64,000 nt of DNA from DAMBHY01 sp032068765 (GTDB lineage: Bacteria > Bacteroidota > Bacteroidia > Bacteroidales > Dysgonomonadaceae). The stretch lies in contig DAMBHY010000007.1 of the NCBI GenBank assembly GCA_032068765.1, positions 45,681 through 109,680 of the forward strand, given 5' to 3'. The notes below the pieces were generated by a model. The model was given only the letters and a program-made list of their open reading frames with translations, was not told the DNA's origin and made no database searches. Numbering within the stretch: position 1 is the stretch's first letter; the number at the start of each line of letters is the position of its first letter. Positions 25,673-34,759 of this stretch are shown one piece after another. The position numbers were made by a program, and so were the translations under genes.

Positions 25673-28261
25673 ATGAACTTTAACAACTTTACAATCAAAG
25701 CGCAGGAAGCTGCGCAAAAAGCTATTGACATTGCACAAGGTAATGGACAGCAGATGATTGAACCGAGTCATTTGCTGAAAGGAGTAATGGAAGTGGGAGA
25801 GAATGTGACGCAGTTTTTATTCCAGAAATTGGGCGTTAACATGCGTAATCTTGACACTTCCATCAAGAATGAAATTGATAGTCTGCCAAGAGTGTCTGGT
25901 GGTGACCCAATGTTAAGTCGTGAAACGAATGTAGTATTTAATAAGGCGCAGGATTTTGCGACAAAGATGGGCGACCAGTATGTATCGCTTGAACATATTT
26001 TATTGGCATTGCTTTCAGAGAAAAGCCGTACTTCCGATTTAATGAAAGCGAATGGAATTTCGCAACCTCAATTGGAAACCGCAATCAAAGAATTACGAAA
26101 AGGTGAAAATGTGACAAGCCAGACTGCTGAAGATACGTATCAATCTTTAAGTAAATATGCAATCAACCTAACCGAAAGAGCGCGCAACGGAAAACTCGAC
26201 CCTGTAATCGGTCGCGATGAAGAAATAAGACGAGTATTGCAAATTTTGAGTCGCCGCACAAAAAACAATCCAATCCTAATCGGTGAACCTGGAACAGGGA
26301 AAACCGCCATTGCTGAAGGTTTGGCGTATCGAATCGTGAGAGGCGATGTTCCGGATAATCTCAAAAGTAAACAAATCTATTCTTTGGATATGGGAGCTTT
26401 GATTGCCGGAGCAAAATATAAAGGTGAATTTGAGGAAAGATTGAAATCTGTAGTGAATGAAGTTATTAAGTCTGAAGGCGAAATCATTTTGTTCATCGAC
26501 GAGATTCACACCTTAGTAGGAGCGGGAAAAAGTGAAGGTGCTATGGACGCTGCAAACATTTTGAAACCTGCTTTGGCTCGTGGAGAATTGCGTTCAATAG
26601 GTGCAACTACTTTGGATGAATATCAAAAATATTTCGAAAAGGATAAAGCTCTTGAACGTCGTTTTCAAACTGTGATGGTGGACGAACCAAACGAGGCTGA
26701 CACCATTTCAATCTTGCGTGGATTGAAAGAAAAGTATGAGAATCATCACAAAGTAAGGATTAAAGACGAAGCGATTATAGCGGCGGTTCAACTTTCACAT
26801 CGTTATATTACCGACCGTTTTCTTCCAGACAAGGCAATCGACTTGATGGACGAAGCCGCAGCTAAATTGCGTATGGAAGTGGATTCTGTTCCTTACGAAC
26901 TTGACGAAATACAAAGACGCATCAAACAACTCGAGATTGAACGTGAAGCCATCCGTCGTGAAAATGACACGTTAAAAGAAGAAACCCTGACTAAACAAAT
27001 TGAAAATCTGAAAGCGGAAGAAAGCAAATTTAAAGCTAAATGGCAGGCCGAAAAAGAAATTATCAACAAAATTCAGCAGGACAAAATAGATATTGAAAAC
27101 GCTAAATTCGAAGCAGAAAAGGCGGAACGTGAAGGAGATTATGGTAAAGTAGCCGAACTTCGTTACGGTAAAATAAAAGAAAAGGAGACCGAAATACAGA
27201 CACTTCAACAGCAACTGCACGAACGTCAAGGTGGGGCAGCAATGATAAAAGAGGAAGTAGATTCGGAAGATATCGCCGATGTGGTTTCACGCTGGACTGG
27301 GATTCCAGTAAACAAAATGTTGCAAAGCGAGCGCGAAAAACTGCTGCATCTCGAGGAAGAGTTGCACAAACGTGTCATTGGGCAGGAAGAAGCCATTACT
27401 GCTGTAGCAGACGCTGTAAGAAGAAACCGAGCAGGATTGAATGACCCGAAACGACCTATTGGTTCGTTTATCTTCCTAGGAACTACCGGAGTTGGTAAAA
27501 CAGAGCTTGCAAAAGCATTGGCGGAATATCTTTTCGATGATGAAAATCTGATGACGCGTATTGATATGAGCGAGTATCAGGAAAAATTCAGCGCAACACG
27601 TCTAATCGGAGCGCCTCCGGGATATGTTGGTTATGATGAAGGCGGGCAACTTTCGGAGGCAGTTAGAAGAAAACCGTATTCAGTGGTTCTTTTCGATGAA
27701 ATTGAGAAAGCGCATCCCGATGTTTTCAATATTTTATTACAGGTGTTGGATGATGGACGGTTGACTGATAACAAAGGTAGAGTGGTGAATTTCAAAAATA
27801 CGATTATCATTATGACGTCCAACATGGGTTCAAATCTTATTCGCGAGAATTTCGAGAAAATCAATGCTCAAAACAGGGAAGAAGTAGTGGAAACTACCAA
27901 AAATCAGGTGATGAATATGTTGAAACAGACGATTCGTCCCGAATTTTTGAACCGTATTGACGATATCATTATGTTCGCACCTTTGAATGAAAACGAAATT
28001 GCTCAAATCGTAAGATTGCAATTGGAAAGTATTTCAAAAATGCTGAAAGAAAATGGAATTGAACTTCGATATACTAAAGAAGCTGTGAACAGCATTGCAC
28101 ATATGGGATATGATCCTGAATTTGGTGCCCGTCCTGTGAAACGTGTGTTGCAACGAAAGGTTTTGAACCAATTATCGAAAGATATCTTGGCGGCAAAAGT
28201 CGACAATTCGCGACCAATTGTTATTGATGCAATAGATGATGAGGTTTTTTTCAAGAATTAA
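25673..28261 (+). CDS. clpB: ClpB disaggregase chaperone
   Basis: Hexameric AAA+ disaggregase that works with DnaK to recover aggregated proteins after stress. 862 residues, normal length. Order: Clp N-domain repeats (1-145), first AAA+ with Walker A GEPGTGKTAIAEG near 203 and Walker B ILFIDEIHTLVGAG near 277, the coiled-coil M domain (about 400-530, rich in Glu and Lys, which distinguishes ClpB from ClpA/ClpC), second AAA+ with GTTGVGKTELAKA near 603 and VVLFDEIEKAHPDVFN near 670, and a C-terminal D2 small domain. No ClpP-binding IGL loop is needed or seen. Single gene with a strong terminator. Confidence 0.97.
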   Translation: MNFNNFTIKAQEAAQKAIDIAQGNGQQMIEPSHLLKGVMEVGENVTQFLFQKLGVNMRNLDTSIKNEIDSLPRVSGGDPMLSRETNVVFNKAQDFATKMGDQYVSLEHILLALLSEKSRTSDLMKANGISQPQLETAIKELRKGENVTSQTAEDTYQSLSKYAINLTERARNGKLDPVIGRDEEIRRVLQILSRRTKNNPILIGEPGTGKTAIAEGLAYRIVRGDVPDNLKSKQIYSLDMGALIAGAKYKGEFEERLKSVVNEVIKSEGEIILFIDEIHTLVGAGKSEGAMDAANILKPALARGELRSIGATTLDEYQKYFEKDKALERRFQTVMVDEPNEADTISILRGLKEKYENHHKVRIKDEAIIAAVQLSHRYITDRFLPDKAIDLMDEAAAKLRMEVDSVPYELDEIQRRIKQLEIEREAIRRENDTLKEETLTKQIENLKAEESKFKAKWQAEKEIINKIQQDKIDIENAKFEAEKAEREGDYGKVAELRYGKIKEKETEIQTLQQQLHERQGGAAMIKEEVDSEDIADVVSRWTGIPVNKMLQSEREKLLHLEEELHKRVIGQEEAITAVADAVRRNRAGLNDPKRPIGSFIFLGTTGVGKTELAKALAEYLFDDENLMTRIDMSEYQEKFSATRLIGAPPGYVGYDEGGQLSEAVRRKPYSVVLFDEIEKAHPDVFNILLQVLDDGRLTDNKGRVVNFKNTIIIMTSNMGSNLIRENFEKINAQNREEVVETTKNQVMNMLKQTIRPEFLNRIDDIIMFAPLNENEIAQIVRLQLESISKMLKENGIELRYTKEAVNSIAHMGYDPEFGARPVKRVLQRKVLNQLSKDILAAKVDNSRPIVIDAIDDEVFFKN

Positions 28262-28280
28262 AATCCATTTAAATAATAGA

Positions 28281-28312
28281 AAAAAAAGGTTTTGGTAACA
28301 AAACCTTTTTTT
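28281..28312 (+). terminator. Terminator of clpB
   Basis: AAAAAGGTTTTG and CAAAACCTTTTT form a 12-base stem with a GTAA loop, followed by more T. Confidence 0.85.
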
Positions 28313-28332
28313 GTTTTACTGCACCCTGTCTT

Positions 28333-28361
28333 TTTGGTTAGAACTTAATTTTGTAATTTTG
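28333..28361 (+). promoter_or_regulatory. Promoter of the TerC-family gene
   Basis: TTTG (28333-28336), 17 bases, TAATTTTG (28354-28361). Transcription would start near 28367, leaving about 16 bases before the ATG at 28383; this rules out the longer frame beginning at 28311. Confidence 0.6.
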
Positions 28362-28382
28362 CATTTCACAATTAAAATTATC

Positions 28383-29474
28383 ATGGTTTCTTTACAAACT
28401 TATTGGATTATCTTTTTCGTTCTTTTTGTAGTATTATTTGGTATTGATTATTATGTAAGTGCACATAGAAAGACAGTGATGACTGTGAAAGAATCACTTC
28501 TTTGGACGGCAGGATGGATTGCCGTTGCATTAACTTTCGGTGCATCATTGTTCTTCTTTTTCCCGCAAAATGAATTGAGTCACATGGATACCCGACAGAT
28601 GGTTGGTATCAAATTTATCTCTGGATACCTGATGGAAAAATCGCTCTCTGTGGATAATTTGTTCGTATTTTTGATTATTTTCTCATTAATGGGAGTGAAA
28701 GAAATTAATCAACCAAAACTGCTGCATTTGGGAATTTTGCTTTCCATCGTTCTTCGAATTTTATTTATCATTCTGGGAATGGGATTAGTACAAAAGTTTC
28801 ACTGGATAATGTATATTTTTGGCGCAATTCTTATCTGGACAGCTTATAAAATGATGTTTACAAAAGAAGAGGAAAATGTTGATCCGAAATCCAATTTCCT
28901 ATATCGTACGGCTTCAAAGATTTTCCCTATTGACCCTGATCCTGATGCTCCGCATTTTTTTTCTCGGTTAAATGGCAAACTTCATATCACAACTCTGTTT
29001 CTTGTTTTTCTCGTCATTGGTTCTACCGATGTGCTTTTTGCAGTTGATTCCATTCCTGCTATTATTGGCGTAATCAAAGAGGGAGCAACGCAAATATTAA
29101 CAACAGAGGAAGAAGATTTTATAGCCATCACATCCAATATTTTTGCTGTGATGGGTCTAATTGCTTTATATTTTGCGCTGAAGGGAATACTTGAAATGTT
29201 TCGATATATTAAACATGGAGTAAGCTTCATTCTATTCTTCATAGGTATAAAAATGCTGCTCGGCTATTTCCATCCTGTTGCTGAGTTTTTTGCTCAAAAT
29301 TCTTGGATTTCACTTACTGTGATTTTGGGAACGCTAACTTTGTCCATTCTGCTTTCAATAGTGATTGCTGAGAAAAAGGAAATTGATGAATTGCAGGAAG
29401 ATGTGGATGCGTTGAAACAAGAGTTGGATGACAATGCAATTGTAGAAACTACGGACAAAGCAAAATTTGAATAA
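28383..29474 (+). CDS. TerC/Alx-family integral membrane protein
   Basis: A 363-residue multi-pass membrane protein of the TerC family. Members such as Alx and TerC export manganese or help metal loading of secreted proteins. Conserved acidic membrane motifs are seen: SVDNLFVFLIIF near residue 80 and GSTDVLFAVDSIPAIIGV near 210, which hold the metal-liganding Asp residues. About nine hydrophobic segments, then a charged C-terminal tail (KKEIDELQEDVDALKQELDD) predicted as a coiled coil, an addition not present in every family member. The start at 28383 is set by the promoter. Its stop abuts the stop of the converging cbiB gene with no base between. Confidence 0.9.
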   Translation: MVSLQTYWIIFFVLFVVLFGIDYYVSAHRKTVMTVKESLLWTAGWIAVALTFGASLFFFFPQNELSHMDTRQMVGIKFISGYLMEKSLSVDNLFVFLIIFSLMGVKEINQPKLLHLGILLSIVLRILFIILGMGLVQKFHWIMYIFGAILIWTAYKMMFTKEEENVDPKSNFLYRTASKIFPIDPDPDAPHFFSRLNGKLHITTLFLVFLVIGSTDVLFAVDSIPAIIGVIKEGATQILTTEEEDFIAITSNIFAVMGLIALYFALKGILEMFRYIKHGVSFILFFIGIKMLLGYFHPVAEFFAQNSWISLTVILGTLTLSILLSIVIAEKKEIDELQEDVDALKQELDDNAIVETTDKAKFE

Positions 29475-30416
29475 TCAGCGGAAGATGTAATATAAAAATC
29501 CAATCATAAAGGTAGCTGTAAATGCTACCTTTATATTTATCCACACAGCTGTGAGCATATCACTGTGAGAAAGTTCCCGCATATTATCTCCGATAAAAGG
29601 TTTTTGCACCAGTTTACCATGATATACATTCGGTCCGCCAAACTGGCAATCCAAAATTCCCGCTAAAGCGGATTCGGGATAACCCGAATTAGGACTTGCA
29701 TGCCGATGTGCATATTTCTTTACAAACTGAAGTGTCCGCTTGGGATAAGCCGAGACAAGACTCATTAGTAATGCTGTGATACGCGCAGGAATATAATTAG
29801 CTGCATCATCCAAAATGTATGCTGAAAACCATCCGAAATCTATGTATTTATCGTTCTTGTACCCAATCATCGAATCGAGCGTGTTAATCATTTTGTAGGT
29901 CATCATCAGAGGCACGCCCCCAATAGCATAATAGAAAAGCGGTGCAATGACGCCGTCACTCAGGTTTTCCGACAACGTTTCTAAAACTGCCGTTCGAATT
30001 TTGTGAAAAGAAAGCTGAGAGGTGTCTCTTCCTACAATCCAACTCAGTTGTTTTCTTGCCGCGGGTAAATCTTCTTTCTTTACCTCTTCTTCCACTTTCA
30101 ATGACTCAATAATCAAACTTCTGCTGCCGATAGCATAAAAGAAGAACAGTGTATTGAAAATAATGAGGATAATGGGGTAGGGCGTCAATAATTTTTGAAC
30201 TCCAAAAAAGAATGCCCAGACGAGAACAACCAAAAGCAATGCGGAAAGCACGCCTTTAAGTTTTCTGTTTTCCCCTTTATTTAAGGTTTTATCGAACCAC
30301 ATAATTAAATAACCAAATCCACGAATAGGATGTGGCAGCCAACGGGGATCGCCCAATAGTGTGTCTAGCAGCATTCCACCGACTAATGGTATTATAAATT
30401 GAGGAATATCAGTCAT
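29475..30416 (-). CDS. cbiB: Adenosylcobinamide-phosphate synthase CbiB
   Basis: Membrane enzyme that joins aminopropanol phosphate (made by CobD) to adenosylcobyric acid. The 313-residue protein has the family start GGMLLDTLLGDPRWLPHPIRGFG, the ARKQLSWIVGRDTSQL block, an ENLSDGVIAPLFYYAIGGVP segment and NSGYPESALAGILDCQFGGPN towards the end; about five membrane helices. It belongs functionally directly after cbiP and cobD, but here it lies 5.6 kb downstream of cobD, beyond an accessory block. Gene name follows the anaerobic-pathway nomenclature; the same protein is often called CobD in aerobic-pathway naming. Confidence 0.93.
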   Translation of the reverse strand: MTDIPQFIIPLVGGMLLDTLLGDPRWLPHPIRGFGYLIMWFDKTLNKGENRKLKGVLSALLLVVLVWAFFFGVQKLLTPYPIILIIFNTLFFFYAIGSRSLIIESLKVEEEVKKEDLPAARKQLSWIVGRDTSQLSFHKIRTAVLETLSENLSDGVIAPLFYYAIGGVPLMMTYKMINTLDSMIGYKNDKYIDFGWFSAYILDDAANYIPARITALLMSLVSAYPKRTLQFVKKYAHRHASPNSGYPESALAGILDCQFGGPNVYHGKLVQKPFIGDNMRELSHSDMLTAVWINIKVAFTATFMIGFLYYIFR

Positions 30417-30468
30417 TTATATTTACGAATTACGAATTGGGATTTTAGAACTATTATCTATTTGCTGT

Positions 30469-32106
30469 TTAATTTTTCGATTCAATCTCCCGCAAATTGT
30501 CCATCTTCTTTTTGCGAAGGAATCCGTAGATATCTTCCAGATGTTCGGTAACTTTTCCGTGATGGAATTCGTAGACTTTTTTTACCAATCCGTCGAGAAA
30601 ATCACGGTCGTGTGAAACGACAATCAACGTGCCGTAAAAATCTACTAATGCTTGCTTGAGAATATCTTTCGTGCGCATATCCAAATGATTGGTGGGCTCA
30701 TCGAGAATGAGCAGATTGACCGGTTCGAGCAGAAGTTTTATCATTGCAAGGCGAGTGCGTTCGCCTCCAGACAGCACTTTCACCTTTTTATCGATATCTT
30801 CACGCCCGAACATGAACGCGCCGAGAATGTCGCGGATTTTCGTGCGAATATCTCCCACGGCTATGGCGTCGATGGTTTGAAAAACGGTCAGGTCTTCATC
30901 CAGAAGCGAGGCTTGGTTTTGCGCGAAGTATCCGATTTTGGCATTGTGGCCCAGAGTGAGGCTGCCGTCGTGCGCTATTTCCTGCATGATACATTTCACC
31001 ATCGTGGACTTTCCTTCGCCGTTGCGACCAACAAAAGCCACTTTGTCGCCTCGCTCAATCATAAACGTGGCATCCGAAAATACCCGCTTGTTATCATACG
31101 ATTTGCCTACATTTTCGGCAATCACGGGATAGTTTCCCGAACGAGGCGATGGCGGGAATTTCAGTTTCAGAGCCGAAGTATCCTCTTCATCCACTTCTAT
31201 CAGTTCGAGTTTTTCGAGCATCTTCACGCGCGATTGCACCTGAAGGGTTTTGGAATACGTCCCTTTGAAACGTTCGATGAATTCTTTGGTTTCGGCAATC
31301 ATTTTCTGCTGGTCGTCATACTGCTTTTGCTGTTGCTCGCGGCGTTCCTTGCGTAATTCCAGATAGTGCGAATATTTTGCCTTGTAGTCATAGATGCGAC
31401 CCATCGTCACCTCAATAGTACGGTTGGTAACGTTGTCCACAAAAGCGCGGTCGTGCGAAATGAGCACAACGGCTTTGGCGGTATTTATCAAGAAATCTTC
31501 AAACCACTGAATGGAATCGATGTCGAGGTGGTTGGTTGGCTCGTCGAGCAGCAAAACGTCCGGCTCCTGCAGCAACAATTTTGCCAATTCGATGCGTATA
31601 CGCCAGCCGCCGCTAAATTCGGTGGTCTGCCGCTGAAAATCATGACGTTCAAATCCCAAACCGAGTAGAGTCTTTTCAATAGCCGCATCAAAATTGGTAT
31701 CCTCTATGCTGTAAAACTTTTCGCCGAGCGTCGACACTTCTTCGATAAGCTGCATATATTCGTCCGAATCATAATCCGTGCGCGTGGACAACTGCTCGTT
31801 TATCTCCGCCATTCTCCTTTCCATTTCGTGCAGATGGGCAAAGGCCTGCGCCGTTTCTTCAAACACGGTGCGATTGTCAGCCATCAACAGATGTTGGGGC
31901 AGATAGGCTATTTTGAAATCTTTCGGGTAAGTTACTTTTCCTCGCGAAGGCTCGCGAACGCCGGCCAATATCTTCAGAAGCGTGGATTTTCCCGCTCCGT
32001 TTTTACCCATCAGGGCAATTCTGTCGGTAGGATTGATTACGAATGAAATATCTGAAAAGAGGGTTTGTCCGCCAAATTCTACGGCAAGTCCGTCAACTGA
32101 AACCAT
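30469..32106 (-). CDS. ABC-F family ATPase
   Basis: A cytoplasmic ABC-F protein of the type that binds the ribosomal E site and modulates translation; no membrane domain. 545 residues with two ATPase cassettes: Walker A GKNGAGKSTLLKI near 36 and GRNGEGKSTMVK near 360, signature motifs FSGGWRIRIELA and LSGGERTRLAM, and Walker B motifs each followed by DEPTNHLD, which is diagnostic of ABC-F. The linker between (about 245-320) is the charged, helical P-site tRNA interaction motif (RKERREQQQKQYDDQQK). This is most like the housekeeping Uup/EttA-like group, so a resistance role is not implied. A -7 box TATCTTTG lies at 32132-32125. Confidence 0.92.
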   Translation of the reverse strand: MVSVDGLAVEFGGQTLFSDISFVINPTDRIALMGKNGAGKSTLLKILAGVREPSRGKVTYPKDFKIAYLPQHLLMADNRTVFEETAQAFAHLHEMERRMAEINEQLSTRTDYDSDEYMQLIEEVSTLGEKFYSIEDTNFDAAIEKTLLGLGFERHDFQRQTTEFSGGWRIRIELAKLLLQEPDVLLLDEPTNHLDIDSIQWFEDFLINTAKAVVLISHDRAFVDNVTNRTIEVTMGRIYDYKAKYSHYLELRKERREQQQKQYDDQQKMIAETKEFIERFKGTYSKTLQVQSRVKMLEKLELIEVDEEDTSALKLKFPPSPRSGNYPVIAENVGKSYDNKRVFSDATFMIERGDKVAFVGRNGEGKSTMVKCIMQEIAHDGSLTLGHNAKIGYFAQNQASLLDEDLTVFQTIDAIAVGDIRTKIRDILGAFMFGREDIDKKVKVLSGGERTRLAMIKLLLEPVNLLILDEPTNHLDMRTKDILKQALVDFYGTLIVVSHDRDFLDGLVKKVYEFHHGKVTEHLEDIYGFLRKKKMDNLREIESKN

Positions 32107-32421
32107 GTATTACTGTTTTTTGTGCAAAGATAGCCTTTTGAATTGGGATTTCAGATTTCGGAATTATGAATATTCGTATAATGAATGGTAAGATGTATGG
32201 AGTATTTTGCTTGCTAGCGCGGAATTTCTCCGGAATAAAAAAACCACACGAAAGGATTCGTGCGGCAGCGAGGTTTTGTTGTTATTCTCTACTTCTCCAC
32301 TGCCTTTTAATCCAAAAATTGCAAAATATGAGCAGTAAAGGCACGCCTTAGAGAGGCGCGCCAGCAAGCGTAAATTACCAAGATTGCTTGATTTATTAAA
32401 TTTCAGTTTTGAAATAAATTC
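32107..32421. other. Intergenic region holding an inverted-repeat element
   Basis: About 315 bases with no convincing gene. A 13-base inverted repeat with one mismatch, GCTTGCTAGCGCG (32209-32221) and CGCGCCAGCAAGC (32357-32369), encloses 161 bases that contain two smaller hairpins (CACGAA with TTCGTG near 32252-32269, and TGCCTTT with AAAGGCA near 32300-32343). The single long frame across it on the minus strand looks non-coding. Confidence 0.5.
32209..32369. repeat. MITE-like inverted-repeat element
   Basis: 161 bases bounded by 13-base terminal inverted repeats (12 of 13 match) with inner hairpins and no transposase. Size and form recall miniature inverted-repeat elements or structured intergenic repeats; no target duplication is evident. 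Confidence 0.4.
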
Positions 32422-32901
32422 TTATTCTTTACTTACTTTTCTATGCCATTTAATAGGATAATATAAAACTGAATTTTTGCCTAATACTTCAATGATGCCA
32501 ATATTTTTATAAAAAGTTTGTGGTTTTGAGAATAAATTTTTAGTTTTCAGCAGACTATCTGATTTTTCAAAATCAATCCTCTTTATATTATATATTTCTT
32601 TTGTTGAAATTTTTTTAATAGGATTCTTTTTATCAAATTCAAACACATCATATACGTTTTCTGATAATTTATGTTTCCTTTCAAAAATTAATTTGCATGA
32701 CTCTTTTTTATTACTATATCTAGTATATGATCCTTCTCTATCGAAAGATAATTGATAAAGTCTTTTTTCTAAAAATTTAGATGAATCTAATATTACGTAA
32801 TATATACTATCTTTTTTATAATTCTGGGATTTAGTATATGTTGAATTACATATAATTAGACAACATAAGACGAAAAATTTTATAATATTTTTTATTTGCA
32901 T
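32422..32901 (-). CDS. Secreted hypothetical protein paired with the HExxH lipoprotein
   Basis: 159 residues with a likely Sec signal peptide (hydrophobic about 8-22, ending near TYTKSQ), so periplasmic or exported. The mature part is rich in Lys, Ser, Phe and Tyr, with no motif I recognise. It overlaps the end of the upstream 530-residue lipoprotein gene by 10 bases, so the two are translationally coupled. Its DNA is strikingly AT-rich, like the 3' half of that gene. An immunity or accessory role for the lipoprotein is one reading (inference). Confidence 0.6.
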   Translation of the reverse strand: MQIKNIIKFFVLCCLIICNSTYTKSQNYKKDSIYYVILDSSKFLEKRLYQLSFDREGSYTRYSNKKESCKLIFERKHKLSENVYDVFEFDKKNPIKKISTKEIYNIKRIDFEKSDSLLKTKNLFSKPQTFYKNIGIIEVLGKNSVLYYPIKWHRKVSKE

Positions 32902-34484
32902 TCCTCTCCTCCTTGCTTATCGTAATTATTTATTAAATTTTTAATTTTATTCTTTTCTGAAGAACTTAATTTTTCCCAAGTATAAGTATCCATTAGTCCT
33001 TCCCAAGCTAAAGATTGATATAATTCATCAGATTGAGAAGAATCATATTCTTTTAATAATTTGATTATATAATTTCTATAATATCCAGCCATTTGCTCAT
33101 GACTCCATTCTTTTTTATAATTCTTATAGTAGAAATCATAAATGCCCGGATAATTATTATGAAGATTCGTAATAAATTTTACTACCTCTTCTTGCTTCCA
33201 ATCTTTGAATTGTAAATTTCCTTTTTGTGCAGCGGATAATAATTTTCTAAACATTTCTGCATGAATAGTTTCATGAATTATTGTTCTAGCAATAGACAAG
33301 TTAGGTCTGTTAAGATTATTACTATTAATTTGTATTTCGGTCACATAATTTACAGGAGGAATAGTTGCAGCATTTATATCGGATCCTAATGATGATGATG
33401 CGGTAAACTTCAAATGACTAACTGGAAACTCTCCATCAAACTTTTGAATAGCCGCTTTAAATCCTCCACTTAAATTATTTAATTTATCGTAGACACAATC
33501 AGCTTTAGTACCTACAAACGAAGGATCTTCAATAATTTTATCTTCCGGTATTTCTTCCTCCTCATAACAGTCGGTACACGGACCAATTTTTCCGTGTTTC
33601 CCGTATTGTACTCCCGGCGTAGCCGTTTCATCATATCCGGATGAGTTTCCATCGTTGTTTGAACCTCCTCCGCCTCCACCTCGGTTTGCTCTTTCGGGGT
33701 CTCGTTTTACCCAGCAGTCAATAATAGTTACAGCAACTTCATTGATAGTGGTGTGGTCATAGTTTCCGTTTACGTACCAGTCTGTATATGTGATTTCTGT
33801 TTCATACATACATATTTCCTGTGCCGAGCGGGTGAGGGGCTGACTTTCGGGATATTCAAGCTTAGCTGTAACTTTTCCATCTTCATATATCCATCCGTTA
33901 TTAAAATATCCGTTGTTATTACTATACATAACATATCCGTCAAATTCCTTATCCATCTGTCCATAAGAATTTTCATTAAGAACAAAATTCTTTTTCTCCA
34001 AATATTTGGCAGAAGGCATGATAATCATAAAATACGATCTCATCTTGCCTGTAGTATTGTTTTTTTCTACTATATATCGAACAATATTTTGGAGATATCT
34101 TTCATCTTTAGTTTGTTCGTAACGTTTCATACATTCGGGCAATACCCAGTTTTTTTGCTGTATAAATGCAATAGGTATTTCTACTGTCTTAGAATTTACC
34201 AAAGAATCCGTAAAAGCATAATTCCACATCAATTGCCATTCACTATTTCCCGCACGTGTTTGAGGAAATCGATTGTTGAACCATTGTTGTGCTTCAGATA
34301 CTTTACTTTCATCTCTACCCTTTAGTTGGGCTAAAGATTTTTCACTTAAAACTGGTTGCTTTAAATAAGAACTCTTTTGCACAATCTCTTCACTTGCGCA
34401 CCCCGCCATCATCATCAGGCAGAGCAGAATGCCCGCCTGCATGAGGCGGCGCGTCCGGTTTGTTTTTGCATGTTTGGTCTGCAT
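32892..34484 (-). CDS. Lipoprotein with HExxH metallopeptidase-like motif
   Basis: 530 residues. A lipoprotein signal with the lipobox MMAGC ends at Cys29. The N-terminal part (about 50-275) has a conserved-looking domain with PQTRAGNSEWQ and WVLPECMKRYEQTKDERYL. A Gly-rich linker (GGGGGSNNDG near 275) and an acidic CTDCYEEEEIPED segment follow. The C-terminal part (about 330-530) has TIIHETIHAEMFRKL near 398-412: HExxH with a downstream acidic residue, as in zinc peptidases. The base composition changes inside the gene: ordinary in the first half, very AT-rich in the last 600 bases. I do not recognise the family; peptidase activity is unproven. Start at 34442 (residue 15) also possible. Confidence 0.65.
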   Translation of the reverse strand: MQTKHAKTNRTRRLMQAGILLCLMMMAGCASEEIVQKSSYLKQPVLSEKSLAQLKGRDESKVSEAQQWFNNRFPQTRAGNSEWQLMWNYAFTDSLVNSKTVEIPIAFIQQKNWVLPECMKRYEQTKDERYLQNIVRYIVEKNNTTGKMRSYFMIIMPSAKYLEKKNFVLNENSYGQMDKEFDGYVMYSNNNGYFNNGWIYEDGKVTAKLEYPESQPLTRSAQEICMYETEITYTDWYVNGNYDHTTINEVAVTIIDCWVKRDPERANRGGGGGGSNNDGNSSGYDETATPGVQYGKHGKIGPCTDCYEEEEIPEDKIIEDPSFVGTKADCVYDKLNNLSGGFKAAIQKFDGEFPVSHLKFTASSSLGSDINAATIPPVNYVTEIQINSNNLNRPNLSIARTIIHETIHAEMFRKLLSAAQKGNLQFKDWKQEEVVKFITNLHNNYPGIYDFYYKNYKKEWSHEQMAGYYRNYIIKLLKEYDSSQSDELYQSLAWEGLMDTYTWEKLSSSEKNKIKNLINNYDKQGGEECK

Positions 34485-34759
34485 AAAATAATAATAAAAA
34501 TTAGTTTAATTGATTTGTACGGCACAAAGGAAAAATATCTTTTTTAAAAATCAATAGTGTTGATGAAACCTAACCTGCTTATTTTTTGTAATATGCTTAT
34601 AATAAAACTATTAATGCGTTTTTTCTTGATGAAATCTAACCTCTGATTTGGTCAATTACAGCTATAAATTGCCTCTTTTTTCATCAATTTTGCTTCCGAT
34701 TTATGAGTAAACATGCGAAAGATGCCCGCCAATAAACGGCGGAGCATCCTCCGATTAAT
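34485..34759. other. Intergenic region with a short direct repeat and hairpin
   Basis: A 17-base sequence, TTGATGAAACCTAACCT (34560-34576), recurs at 34626-34642 with one change, and its first nine bases appear inverted at 34679-34687. A GC-rich hairpin (GATGCCCGCC with GGCGGAGCATC, 34721-34748) directly follows the DUF6261-like stop in the sense of transcription and may be a terminator, though no clear T-run follows. Confidence 0.4.

Noticed and set aside
30652..31356. 234-residue plus-strand ORF opposite the ABC-F gene
   Set aside because: It is antisense to conserved ABC-F motifs, rich in His, Phe and Arg, and has no recognisable domain.
30469..32106. ABC-F protein as an antibiotic resistance gene
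   Set aside because: The linker and overall form resemble housekeeping Uup/EttA-like proteins, and nothing nearby indicates resistance.
32164..32367. 67-residue minus-strand ORF
   Set aside because: It lies across the inverted-repeat element and two hairpins, has no family match that I recognise and no promoter; best read as non-coding repeat DNA.
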